From assembly GCF_000717175.1 (NCBI RefSeq), contig NZ_JNYD01000007.1:186001-250000 (forward strand): a stretch of 64,000 nt of DNA, read 5' to 3'. A program made the translations under genes and the position numbers. Below, piece by piece: positions 8,890 through 19,382 of the stretch. The stretch's first letter is position 1. Every line of letters begins with the position of its first letter. Source of the stretch: Pseudonocardia autotrophica (GTDB lineage: Bacteria; Actinomycetota; Actinomycetes; Mycobacteriales; Pseudonocardiaceae). The notes under the pieces were generated by a model. It was not told the DNA's origin and did not search any database. It saw only the letters and a list, made by a program, of their open reading frames with translations.

Positions 8890-9726
8890 ATGACCAGCGT
8901 TCTCACCCGTCCCGACACCATCGGCGACCGCACACCCACCCGGCGGCACTACGTCATGTGCCCGCCCACGCACTTCGCGATCGAGTACGCGATCAACCCG
9001 TGGATGCGACCCGGGACGCCGGTCGACCGCGAGCTGGCCCTCGCGCAGTGGGACGCCCTGCGCCGCACCTACCTCGACCTGGGCCACGAGGTGACCGTCG
9101 TGGAGCCCGAACCCGGGCTGCCGGACATGGTCTACGCCGCCAACGCCGCGACCGTCGTCGGCGGCCGGGTCTACGGCGCCCGGTTCCGGTACCCGCAGCG
9201 CGCCGCCGAGGCCGAGCTCTACCGCAAGGCGCTGGTCGAGGTCGGCACCTACACCGAGCCGACGTTCGTCAACGAGGGCGAGGGGGACTTCCTCGTGGCC
9301 GGCGACGTCGTGCTGGCCGGCACCGGTTTCCGCACGGAGCCGCGGGCGCACGCCGAGGCCGCCCGGGTGCTGCGCCGCCCCGTGATCGGCCTGGAGCTCG
9401 TCGACCCCCGCTACTACCACCTCGACACCGCGATGGCCGTGCTGTCCGGGCACGACGTCGCCTACCTGCCCGAGGCCTTCTCGCCGCGCTCCCGCGGGGT
9501 GCTGGCCGGCCGCTACCCCGACGCGGTGCTCGCCTCGCCGGCCGACGCGGCGGTCCTCGGGCTCAACGCCGTGTCGGACGGCCGGCACGTCGTCCTCCCC
9601 GCCGCGGCGGCCGGGCTGGCCGCCGCCCTGCGCGACCGCGGGTACGAGCCCGTGGGCGTCGACCTGTCCGAGCTGCTCAAGGGCGGTGGCGGACCCAAGT
9701 GCTGCACGTTGGAGGTGCGCGCATGA
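8890..9726 (+). CDS. ddaH: Dimethylargininase / amidinotransferase-fold hydrolase (DDAH-like)
   Basis: A 278-residue guanidino-modifying enzyme of the DDAH type. DDAH hydrolyses N-omega-methylated arginines to citrulline and methylamines; some actinobacterial members may act on arginine or related guanidino compounds instead. Seen: RHYVMCPPTHF (family N terminus), NPWM, FVNEGEGDF (Glu about 129-131), YYHLDTAMAVL with His177, and the C-terminal nucleophile in GGGPKCCTLE (Cys271 or 272). The start at 8890 has GGGAGG 4-5 nt upstream. Its TGA overlaps the rocD ATG (ATGA), so the two are translationally coupled. This pairing matches M. tuberculosis Rv2323c with rocD. Confidence 0.88.
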   Translation: MTSVLTRPDTIGDRTPTRRHYVMCPPTHFAIEYAINPWMRPGTPVDRELALAQWDALRRTYLDLGHEVTVVEPEPGLPDMVYAANAATVVGGRVYGARFRYPQRAAEAELYRKALVEVGTYTEPTFVNEGEGDFLVAGDVVLAGTGFRTEPRAHAEAARVLRRPVIGLELVDPRYYHLDTAMAVLSGHDVAYLPEAFSPRSRGVLAGRYPDAVLASPADAAVLGLNAVSDGRHVVLPAAAAGLAAALRDRGYEPVGVDLSELLKGGGGPKCCTLEVRA

Positions 9727-10955
9727 CCCTTCTGGACCAGCCCACCGTGTCCCTCTCGGCGACCGCGCACCACGAGCGGATGCTCGCCGAGCACTCCGCC
9801 CACAACTACGCCCCGCTGCCGGTGGTGCTGTCCTCCGGCGAGGGCGCCTGGGTGACGGACGTCGAGGGCCGCCGCTACCTCGACTTCCTCGCCGGCTACT
9901 CCGCCCTGAACTTCGGCCACGGCAACCCGGTGCTGCGCGCCGCCGCCCACGCCCAGCTCGACCGGATGACGCTGACCAGCCGGGCCTTCGGCAACGACCA
10001 GCTCGGCCCGTTCTGCACCGAGCTCGCCGCGCTGCTCGGCAAGGACATGGTGCTGCCGATGAACACCGGCGCCGAGGCCGTCGAGTCCGGGCTCAAGGTG
10101 GCCCGCAAGTGGGGCTACGAGGTCAAGGGCGTGCCGGCCGACCGGGCGCGCGTGGTCGTGGCGGCCGGCGCCTTCCACGGCCGCACGATCTCGATCGTGT
10201 CCTTCTCCACCGACCCGGAGGCCCGCGGCGGGTTCGGCCCGTTCACCCCCGGGTTCGACGTCGTCCCGTACGGGGACGCCGAGGCCCTGCGCGCCGCGAT
10301 CACCCCGGACACGGTCGCGGTGCTGCTGGAGCCGGTGCAGGGCGAGGCCGGGGTGATCGTCCCGCCGGACGGGTACCTGCGTGCGGTGCGGGAGATCTGC
10401 AGCGAGACCGGGGTGCTGTGGATCTCCGACGAGGTGCAGTCCGGCTTCGGACGGACCGGGTACGTGCTCGCGACCCGTGGCCTCGGCGGCGTGCAGGCGG
10501 ACGTCTACCTGCTGGGCAAGGCGCTCGGCGGCGGTGTGGTGCCGGTGTCGGCCGTCGTGGCGGACGCGGACGTCCTCGGTGTGCTCAAGCCCGGGCAGCA
10601 CGGCTCGACCTTCGGCGGGAACCCGCTGGCGTGCGCCGTCGGCCGGGCGGTGATCGGGATCCTGCGCGACGACGTCGTGCTCGCCCACACCCGGGCGCTC
10701 GGCGAGGTCCTGCAGGCGCGGCTGCGCGCGATGCCGGGCCTGACCGCCGTGCGCGGGGCGGGGCTGTGGGCGGGGATCGACGTCGACCCGGCGCTCGGTA
10801 CCGGGCGCGAGCTCGGCGAGCGGCTCGCGCGGGCCGGGGTGCTCACCAAGGACACCCACGGCCCGACGCTGCGCCTCTCGCCGCCGCTCGTCGTCGAGGA
10901 GCCGGACCTGCACCTGGCCCTCGACGCCCTGGAGGGGGTCCTCAGCCGAGCGTGA
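9723..10955 (+). CDS. rocD: Ornithine aminotransferase
   Basis: A 410-residue class III PLP aminotransferase that converts ornithine plus 2-oxoglutarate to glutamate-5-semialdehyde and glutamate, feeding arginine carbon into the proline/glutamate pool. Seen: YLDFLAGYSALNFGHGNP, MNTGAEAVESGLKVARKWGY, AFHGRTISIVSFS, LEPVQGEAGV, DEVQSGFGRTG, the PLP lysine in LLGKALGGGVVPVSA, and GSTFGGNPLACAV. The gene is intact as one reading frame, unlike the split rocD1/rocD2 of M. tuberculosis. It starts inside the ddaH stop codon. The last 14 nt overlap the end of the convergent DNRLRE-type gene. Confidence 0.95.
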   Translation: MTLLDQPTVSLSATAHHERMLAEHSAHNYAPLPVVLSSGEGAWVTDVEGRRYLDFLAGYSALNFGHGNPVLRAAAHAQLDRMTLTSRAFGNDQLGPFCTELAALLGKDMVLPMNTGAEAVESGLKVARKWGYEVKGVPADRARVVVAAGAFHGRTISIVSFSTDPEARGGFGPFTPGFDVVPYGDAEALRAAITPDTVAVLLEPVQGEAGVIVPPDGYLRAVREICSETGVLWISDEVQSGFGRTGYVLATRGLGGVQADVYLLGKALGGGVVPVSAVVADADVLGVLKPGQHGSTFGGNPLACAVGRAVIGILRDDVVLAHTRALGEVLQARLRAMPGLTAVRGAGLWAGIDVDPALGTGRELGERLARAGVLTKDTHGPTLRLSPPLVVEEPDLHLALDALEGVLSRA

Positions 10956-12093
10956 CGGTGAGGTGGGGGACGGTCGCCGTCTCCGCCGAGGCGAACCGCT
11001 TCCAGGACAGCGGGTCGGTCTCGTCGGCCGCCTTGAGCATCACGGTGCCGCTCGTGGCGCCGGCGGCCGTCCACTCCTTCACCAGCTCGGTCACGTCGAC
11101 GCTGCTCCAGCCCGGTGCGCAGGCCGCGGCGTTGCCGCGGGTGTCGGTGCTGGTCGCGCGCAGCCGCTCGCCCTGCGGCTGGTTCGCCCAGCGGAGCTTC
11201 GGCCCGACGGTGGTGCCCGCGGGGAGCGTCCACACCTCCCAGGCGCGCGGCCGGCAGGAGGCGGACCAGGTCTGGTGGAGGTCCAGCGTCGCCGTACGCA
11301 CCGACGCGGGCCTTCCTCCGCTCGCACCGGCCTGGGTGAGGTCGAACGTGAGGTAGCTGCGGGCCGCCTCCTTGCCGTCGTAGCTGCCGAGCCGGAGGTC
11401 CGGGTCGCCCGAGGTGTCGGTGTTCTTGACGGTCGTCTGCGCGGTGGTGTCGAAGGGAACCGGCGCCGCGGCGGTGACCGGGGCGGCCGCGACCACCCGG
11501 CTGACGGCGGACTCCGCCTCGGTCAGCGAGCCGGTCGCGTCCGGCACCGCCTCGGCGTTGCCGGTCAGCTTCAGCTCCGGCGCGGGGCCGGTCGGGGCGC
11601 CGTCCTTGCGCACGGAGGCGACGAAGCCGGCGCGGGTCGCCTCGACCTCGAGGTCGTAGCCGGGGCGGACCTGCGGGTAGGTGGCCGTCGAGCCGTCGAG
11701 CCGCGGGGCGGGCAGCGGGGCCGGCCACACGACGGCCGCCGACCCGCCCTCCGCGTACCGCACCGACGGTCCCGTCGGGGTCAGCGTGAGGTCGTGGGGT
11801 GCCGCGACGGGCCGGACGACGCCGTCGGGCCCGGCCTGCAGGGTGAGGTCGACCGGCAGCCACTCGGCTCCGCGCTGCACGCGGACCGGGCCGGAGTAGA
11901 GGGTGACGGTCCGCCCGCCGTCGGGCCGGGCCGTGGACTCGGAGGTGGCGCTGGTCGTGCTGTCGGCCTCCGTGGAGCCCGTGGGGCCGGCGGGGGCCGC
12001 GGCGGCGGGGGCGGCCGCGAGGACCGTGGCCGCGCCGAGGGACAGTGCGAGGGAGAGCAGGGTGGCGGTGCGGGACACCGCGCGACGTTCCAT
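10942..12093 (-). CDS. Secreted DNRLRE-domain-like protein
   Basis: A 383-residue exported protein. The signal peptide (MERRAVSRTATLLSLAL, then an Ala-rich stretch ending near residue 35) precedes a Ser/Thr linker. A domain like the N-terminal part of actinobacterial Rhs/teneurin-type proteins follows (VRVQRGAEWLPVDLTL, then VVWPAPLPAPRLDG and VRPGYDLEVEATRAGF). The C terminus is a jelly-roll DNRLRE-like module (ARSYLTFDLTQA, RTATLDLHQTWSASCRP, SVDVTELVKEW, PHLTVTLG). No Rhs repeats follow, so this is a short, self-standing version. ATG at 12093 is chosen because it begins the signal peptide. Role unknown; cell-surface or extracellular binding is likely from the fold. Confidence 0.75.
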   Translation of the reverse strand: MERRAVSRTATLLSLALSLGAATVLAAAPAAAAPAGPTGSTEADSTTSATSESTARPDGGRTVTLYSGPVRVQRGAEWLPVDLTLQAGPDGVVRPVAAPHDLTLTPTGPSVRYAEGGSAAVVWPAPLPAPRLDGSTATYPQVRPGYDLEVEATRAGFVASVRKDGAPTGPAPELKLTGNAEAVPDATGSLTEAESAVSRVVAAAPVTAAAPVPFDTTAQTTVKNTDTSGDPDLRLGSYDGKEAARSYLTFDLTQAGASGGRPASVRTATLDLHQTWSASCRPRAWEVWTLPAGTTVGPKLRWANQPQGERLRATSTDTRGNAAACAPGWSSVDVTELVKEWTAAGATSGTVMLKAADETDPLSWKRFASAETATVPHLTVTLG

Positions 12094-12214
12094 GATCGGT
12101 ACAGGTACGACGACCTGTGGGGTACGGCAAGGAACGCGCCCGCAGCGGGGGACCGGATACACCCGTTCGGTACCGCTCGTCGTGCGCCGACGGCCGCCCG
12201 TCCCGTGAGAGCGT

Positions 12215-12910
12215 TCAGTGGTCGCTCGCGAGCGGCCGCTCGTCCTCCGGGGCGTGGCAGAGCAGCTCCGGCTTGAGTGTCCCGAAGAGCACGGTGAGTA
12301 ACAATTCGGCGGTCTGCTCGGGAGGCTCGTGGGGCCGGTTCACGGCGCGGATGAGGAGGGTGTTGACGATCAACCCGCTGATCTCCAGGGCCGGCGGGTA
12401 CGGGCGCAGCTCCCCGGAGGCCTGCCCGTCCTGCAGGAGGCCGAGGATCGCGTCCGGGACCGGGGCGAGGGTGCGCGGATCGCCCAGGTCGGCCGGGTCC
12501 GGGGGCCCTCCGACCCGGGTCGAGACGTAGTCCTGGACGGCGTACCAGAACGCGGCGGTGAGACCGCGGTGTCGCCAACTCGTCCTGGTCAGGGCGTTGA
12601 CCTGGTCGCGCAGTGCGTCGAGTACCGGCCGTCCGGCCCTGCGGTCCTGCTCCGCCTGCTGCACGAGACTATGGACCAGTGGCCCGTAGACGGCGCCGAT
12701 GAGTGCGTGTTTGCTCGGGAAGTGGTTGTAGGCGGTCGCCGGGCTCACCCCCGCGGTGGCCGCGATGTCCTCCATACGCGTGCGGTTCCACCCGCGGGTG
12801 CCGAAGTTGGCGTCGGCGGCGTCCAGCAGGGCGCGGCGGGTGCGGTCGCGCTTCGTTCGCGCGGCCCGCGCCCGGGCATCGCTCGAACGGCCGCTTCCGC
12901 CGGTGGTCAT
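12215..12910 (-). CDS. TetR family transcriptional regulator
   Basis: A 231-residue TetR-type repressor. The N-terminal HTH (residues about 18-65) reads RRALLDAADANFGTRGWNRT, then MEDIAATAGVSPATAYNHFPSKHALI, the classic pattern. The C-terminal domain is helical and ligand-binding, with no recognisable ligand class. ATG at 12910 is preferred to a GTG eight codons earlier; neither has a strong ribosome site. It is divergent from the sigma-factor gene. A near-palindrome (12962-12982) in the shared upstream region is a candidate operator. The target is inferred from position only. Confidence 0.9.
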   Translation of the reverse strand: MTTGGSGRSSDARARAARTKRDRTRRALLDAADANFGTRGWNRTRMEDIAATAGVSPATAYNHFPSKHALIGAVYGPLVHSLVQQAEQDRRAGRPVLDALRDQVNALTRTSWRHRGLTAAFWYAVQDYVSTRVGGPPDPADLGDPRTLAPVPDAILGLLQDGQASGELRPYPPALEISGLIVNTLLIRAVNRPHEPPEQTAELLLTVLFGTLKPELLCHAPEDERPLASDH

Positions 12911-12946
12911 ATCGACGGACGGTAGCCGAAACACGCCGAGTTGGGC

Positions 12947-12982
12947 TTGACTCCATTTCGAGGATCACCCAAGATGGTGACC
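12947..12982 (+). promoter_or_regulatory. Candidate σ70-type promoter overlapped by an inverted-repeat operator
   Basis: TTGACT (12947-12952), 17 bp, then CAAGAT (12970-12975) gives a good rightward promoter toward the sigma-factor gene, with a leader of nearly 300 nt. The −10 hexamer is exactly the centre of an inverted repeat, GGATCACC and GGTGACC (12962-12969 and 12976-12982), the form and place expected for a repressor site, perhaps for the divergent TetR. The rest of the 12911-13278 gap holds no gene except the short upstream ORF. Confidence 0.45.
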
Positions 12983-13240
12983 ACGTACTTGAATCTCGAA
13001 CGGTCTCGTCGGGCAGGGCACGGCCCCGCGATCATCGCCCGGGAGGACGGTACGGGCACCGGCCCGTCGGGGGTCGCCTCGTGCGGCCGGGCGGTGTCGC
13101 ACGGTCGCTCCGTCCGGAGCACGCGGCCAGGGTCCGACGGGCACATCGGGCCCCGGCCGCTCACTACCGCACGGCGCGGAGGGGCGCCGTCCGGCCCCGG
13201 GGTCGGGCACACCCTCGTGCGTCGCAGGGGAGGGGAACCC

Positions 13241-13282
13241 ATGCACGCTTCGATCCGCCCTGCCTCGGAACCGGTCCGATGA
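13241..13282 (+). CDS. Putative 13-residue upstream ORF coupled to the sigma factor
   Basis: ATG at 13241 follows a purine-rich GGGGAGGGGAA ribosome-binding stretch and encodes MHASIRPASEPVR before a TGA that overlaps the ATG of the sigma-factor gene (ATGA at 13279-13282). The sigma gene has no obvious Shine-Dalgarno of its own, so translation may depend on reading of this short ORF. It could act as a leader peptide or just as a coupling device. No homologue is recognised. Confidence 0.45.
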   Translation: MHASIRPASEPVR

Positions 13283-14073
13283 CCGCCGCGGCAGCCTTCG
13301 ACCCCCCGGATCCGTTCGGCGCCGCGTTCGCCGAGCCGGAGGGACTCACCGCCGATCCCGGCCCGGCACCCGCCGAGGTCCAGGTCCCGCGGCTCACCGT
13401 CGTCCCGGGGACGACGGGGCGGCGGACCCGGTCGGTCCCGGCACCCTCGGTCCTCGAGCAGTACGTGGCCGCCGCCGTCGAGGGCGACCCGCGGGCCCGC
13501 GAGCGGCTCCTCGAGGAGATCCGCCCGCTCGTGCTGCGGTACTGCCGCGCCCGGCTCGGCCGCCAGGAGACGGTCATCGGCTCGGCCGAGGACGTGGCGC
13601 AGGACGTCTGCGTCGCCGTGCTCGCCGCCCTGCCGACCTACACCGTCAAGGGCCTGTCCTTCCGTGCCTTCGTGTACGGCATCGCCGCGCACAAGGTCAC
13701 CGACACCTTCCGGGCCATCGGCCGCAACCGCTCCGAGCCGGTCGCGGACGTCCCGGACACCGGCGTGGTGCTCGACGGGCCGGAGCACCTGGCGCTGACC
13801 GCCGAGCTCAACCAGCGCCTGGGCGGGCTGCTCGGCGTGCTGACCGAGCGGCAGCGCGAGGTCCTCGTCCTCCGGGTGGTCGTCGGCCTCAGCGCCGAGG
13901 AGACCGCGCAGACCGTCGGCTCCACCCCCGGCGCCGTCCGCGTCACCCAGCACCGCGCGCTCGCGCGGCTGCGCCAGCTCGTCACCGGCGGCCTGCCCCG
14001 CGAGGTCGCCGAGGCCGTGGCGGCCGCCGTCGACGCCGACACGGACGGGGGCGCGGTCGACACCACCGGCTGA
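13279..14073 (+). CDS. RNA polymerase sigma factor, SigD/ShbA-like ECF type
   Basis: A 264-residue ECF sigma factor. Residues about 1-60 are a variable, Pro-rich extension. Region 2 follows with LRYCRARLGRQE, SAEDVAQDVCVAVLAALPTY and FRAFVYGIAAHKVTDTFRAIGRNR, which closely resembles SigD of M. tuberculosis and ShbA of Streptomyces. Region 4 has LTERQREVLVLRVVVGLSAEETAQTVGSTPGAVRV broken by the HTH turn. It would direct RNA polymerase to its own promoter class; ShbA is known to control hrdB in Streptomyces. No anti-sigma gene is adjacent. The start overlaps the stop of a short upstream ORF. Confidence 0.88.
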   Translation: MTAAAAFDPPDPFGAAFAEPEGLTADPGPAPAEVQVPRLTVVPGTTGRRTRSVPAPSVLEQYVAAAVEGDPRARERLLEEIRPLVLRYCRARLGRQETVIGSAEDVAQDVCVAVLAALPTYTVKGLSFRAFVYGIAAHKVTDTFRAIGRNRSEPVADVPDTGVVLDGPEHLALTAELNQRLGGLLGVLTERQREVLVLRVVVGLSAEETAQTVGSTPGAVRVTQHRALARLRQLVTGGLPREVAEAVAAAVDADTDGGAVDTTG

Positions 14074-14176
14074 TCCGGGCGTGATCCGGACGTGGGGACC
14101 GGCGGCCGGGGGAGTAGCCTGACCGCCGATCTCCACGCTCGTGGCGGTCGTCATTCGAAGATCGCTGGAGGGGTCC

Positions 14177-14578
14177 GTGTCGGCTGGTCAGATCGCCGCG
14201 CTCATCGCGGCGATCGCGTTCGTGGTGCTCGTCGTGCTGCTCGCGATCCCGCTGTTGAAGCTCGGCCGGACGCTCGACGAGGCGACCGTCGCGATCCGCA
14301 AGGCCCACGAGGGCAGCGCCCCGCTGCTGGTCGACGCGCACACCACGCTGAACAGCGTGAACACCCAGCTCGAGCGGGTCGACGGGATCACGTCGAACGC
14401 CAAGACCGTCACCAGCAACGTGTCGGTGCTGACCTCGCTGTTCACCGCGACCCTGGGCGGACCGCTGGTGCGCGCCGCCGCCTTCTCCTACGGCCTGAAC
14501 AAGGCCATCAAGGCCCGTCGCGCCGGCCGCGACGGCGGCGCCCACTCCCGCGGCCGTCGCCGGGGGAGGAAGAAGTGA
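14177..14578 (+). CDS. DUF948-type membrane-anchored protein upstream of alaS
   Basis: A 133-residue protein with one N-terminal membrane segment (IAALIAAIAFVVLVVLLAIPLL, residues about 5-27). A helical stretch of the DUF948 type follows (LDEATVAIRKAHEGSAPLLV, then TLNSVNTQLERVDGITSNAKTV), ending in a very basic tail (RRGRKK). The GTG at 14177 has GGAGGGG just upstream. The gene overlaps the next one through GTGA. This small pair directly before alaS is conserved in actinobacteria; function is unknown. It is likely a membrane-tethered coiled-coil or scaffold protein. Confidence 0.8.
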   Translation: MSAGQIAALIAAIAFVVLVVLLAIPLLKLGRTLDEATVAIRKAHEGSAPLLVDAHTTLNSVNTQLERVDGITSNAKTVTSNVSVLTSLFTATLGGPLVRAAAFSYGLNKAIKARRAGRDGGAHSRGRRRGRKK

Positions 14579-14883
14579 GGCGGCTGTTCTGGATGGGCGT
14601 CGGCGCGGCCGCCGGCGCCTACGTCACGCGCAGGCTCACCGAGACCAGGCAGCGGCTCACCCCGCAGGGCATCGGCGCCGACCTGGCGGAGGGGCTGCGC
14701 GAGCTCGGGGCCGGCCTCGGCGCCTTCGGTGCCGAGGTGCGTGCCGGGATGGCCACCCGAGAGCAGGAGCTCACCGACCTGGTCGAGCGGCGGACGGGCG
14801 CACACGTCCCGTCCTACAGTGAGGCCGTGGCCGAGGACGAGCCGGCCCGCCCTCGGGGGCGAGCGCGCGGGGCAGGGGCCTGA
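14575..14883 (+). CDS. Small conserved protein between DUF948 gene and alaS
   Basis: A 102-residue protein starting at a GTG inside the stop of the previous gene, with GGGGGAGGA as ribosome site. It begins with a short hydrophobic segment (RRLFWMGVGAAAGAYVTRR), then an amphipathic helical region (IGADLAEGLRELGAGLGAFGAEV) and an Arg/Ala-rich tail. It resembles the small protein found between the DUF948 gene and alaS in streptomycetes (DUF6167-like), recalled from family knowledge and not checked. Function unknown. Confidence 0.75.
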   Translation: MRRLFWMGVGAAAGAYVTRRLTETRQRLTPQGIGADLAEGLRELGAGLGAFGAEVRAGMATREQELTDLVERRTGAHVPSYSEAVAEDEPARPRGRARGAGA

Positions 14884-14940
14884 GCGGTCCCTGCCGCACC
14901 GCGCCGTCGTCCCACCCGTTATCCGCGAGAGAGACACCCC

Positions 14941-17601
<2,661 letters not shown>

Positions 17602-17643
17602 TCCCGTGTCCGTCCACAGCTCGGCGCGGTTGAGGTCGCCACG

Positions 17644-18057
17644 GTGATCGAGCCGCGAGGGCGCCGGCTCGGCGTCGACGTGGGATCGGTGCGCGTCGGG
17701 GTCGCCCTGTGCGATCCCGACGGCCTGGTCGCCACCCCCCTCGAGACCGTGCCGCGCGAGGGCGCGGCCCGGCGCGTGGCGGAGCTGGTCGCGGAGCACC
17801 TGGCCGTCGAGGTCGTGCTCGGGCTGCCCCGCACCCTCGCCGGCCGGGAGGGACCGGCGGCCGAGGCCGCGCAGGCGTTCCGGGCCGAGCTGGAGGCCGT
17901 GCTCACGGTGCCCGTCGTGCTGCACGACGAGCGGCTCACGACCGTCGTCGCGACCCAGCAGCTGCGGGGCCGGGTCAAGGGGCGCAAGCAACGCGCGGTG
18001 ATCGACCAGGCCGCCGCCGTCGCCATCCTGCAGGGGTACCTGGACACCCGACGGTGA
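17644..18057 (+). CDS. ruvX: Putative pre-16S rRNA nuclease / Holliday junction resolvase-like RuvX (YqgF)
   Basis: A 137-residue YqgF-family protein with an RNase H-like fold. Seen: [21 protein letters not shown] with the catalytic Asp in strand 1, [24 protein letters not shown] with the conserved Asp-Glu, and the C-terminal [22 protein letters not shown] with the last catalytic Asp. In E. coli the protein trims 16S rRNA ends; in mycobacteria RuvX resolves Holliday junctions. GTG start at 17644. It lies between alaS and mltG as in other actinobacteria. Confidence 0.93.
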   Translation: MIEPRGRRLGVDVGSVRVGVALCDPDGLVATPLETVPREGAARRVAELVAEHLAVEVVLGLPRTLAGREGPAAEAAQAFRAELEAVLTVPVVLHDERLTTVVATQQLRGRVKGRKQRAVIDQAAAVAILQGYLDTRR

Positions 18058-18175
18058 CCGTCCGGCCCGGTCGGGCGTGCTCCGTGCCGGGCCGGTGCGG
18101 GGACCCGTTACCCTCCGGAGCTGTGAACGGGACGCGCCGCAGCAGTCGGATCCGCCACCGGGCGGGCTGCGCGGC

Positions 18176-19375
18176 GTGACCCCACCCACCGGTCCCTTCC
18201 TGACCCGCCGCGAGGAGCTCGCGGCGCGGCGGGCGGAGCTGCGCGAGATCGCGCGCAAGCGTCGTCGGCGCGGCCTGTTCGTGCTGCTCGCCGCGCTGGT
18301 CCTGCTCGGGGTGGTGTTCGGCGGGGGTGCGTACCTGGTGGGTTCCACCTTCTTCACGGACGACTTCGACGGCGACGGCCAGGGGGACGCCGTGGTCCGG
18401 GTCCTCGACGGGGACTCCACCCGGCAGATCGGCACGATGCTGGCCCGCCGCGGCGTCGTCGCCAGCCCGGAGGCCTTCACCGAGGCCGCGGCCGAGGAGA
18501 AGAAGGTCCTCGGGATCCAGCCCGGCTACTACCAGATGCGGCTGCAGATGTCGGGCGAGTCCGCGGTCGCCCTGATGATCGACCCGTCGTCGCGGGTGGG
18601 GCGGCTGGAGATCCGCGGCGGCACCCAGCTGGACGACACCCGCTCGCCGGACGGGACCGTCGCACCCGGCGTGATCAGCCTGATCTCGCAGGCCAGCTGC
18701 GGCCGGATCGACGGCCAGCGGCGCTGCGTGAGCCCGGCGGAGCTGCGGCAGGTCATGGCCACGGCCGACCCGGCGTCGCTCGGGGTGCCCCAGTGGGCGG
18801 TCGAGGACGTCGCGCGGGCCGAGCCGAACCGGAAGTTCGAGGGCCTGATCGTGCCGGGCCTGTACGACGTCGCGCCGGGCACGTCCGCCGCGGACGTCTG
18901 GAAGTCCCTGTTCGCGGTGTCGGTCGCGCAGCTCGAGTCGAGCGGGCTCACCGCCGACGCGAGCCACGACGGGCTCGCCACCTACCAGCTCCTGGTGCTC
19001 GCCTCGCTGGCCGAGAAGGAGGCGATCACCCCGGACATGGGCAAGGTCGCCCGGGTGATCACGAACCGGCTCGACATCAACCAGCGGCTCGAGCTGGACT
19101 CCACGGTCAACTACCCGCTGGACCTGCAGGCCCTGCGGACCACGGCGGAGGCGCGGGGCACGGCGGGGCCGTACAACTCGTACCAGAACACGGGGCTGCC
19201 GCCGACGCCGATCGCGGCGCCGGGCAAGGACGCGATCGCCGCAGCGCTCGACCCGGAGGCGGGTCCGTGGACCTTCTTCGTGCGGTGCCAGAAGGACGGC
19301 ACGTCCTGCTTCGCGACGTCGCTGGCCGAGCACCAGACCAACGTCGGCGAGGCCATCCGGAACGGGGCGTTCTAG
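18176..19375 (+). CDS. mltG: Endolytic peptidoglycan transglycosylase MltG
   Basis: A 399-residue YceG/MltG-type inner-membrane lytic transglycosylase that cuts nascent glycan strands and so limits their length. A basic cytoplasmic N terminus (ARKRRRRG) precedes one membrane segment (LFVLLAALVLLGVVFGGGAYLV). A LysM-like region comes next, then the YceG domain with catalytic Glu in VLASLAEKEA and the motifs NRLDINQRLELDSTVNY, YNSYQNTGLPPTPIAAPG and the C-terminal CFATSLAEHQTNV. The start is taken as GTG 18176; no clear ribosome site was seen, so it could differ. aroE, which commonly follows, is absent. Confidence 0.93.
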   Translation: MTPPTGPFLTRREELAARRAELREIARKRRRRGLFVLLAALVLLGVVFGGGAYLVGSTFFTDDFDGDGQGDAVVRVLDGDSTRQIGTMLARRGVVASPEAFTEAAAEEKKVLGIQPGYYQMRLQMSGESAVALMIDPSSRVGRLEIRGGTQLDDTRSPDGTVAPGVISLISQASCGRIDGQRRCVSPAELRQVMATADPASLGVPQWAVEDVARAEPNRKFEGLIVPGLYDVAPGTSAADVWKSLFAVSVAQLESSGLTADASHDGLATYQLLVLASLAEKEAITPDMGKVARVITNRLDINQRLELDSTVNYPLDLQALRTTAEARGTAGPYNSYQNTGLPPTPIAAPGKDAIAAALDPEAGPWTFFVRCQKDGTSCFATSLAEHQTNVGEAIRNGAF

Positions 19376-19382
19376 CCGGGCC

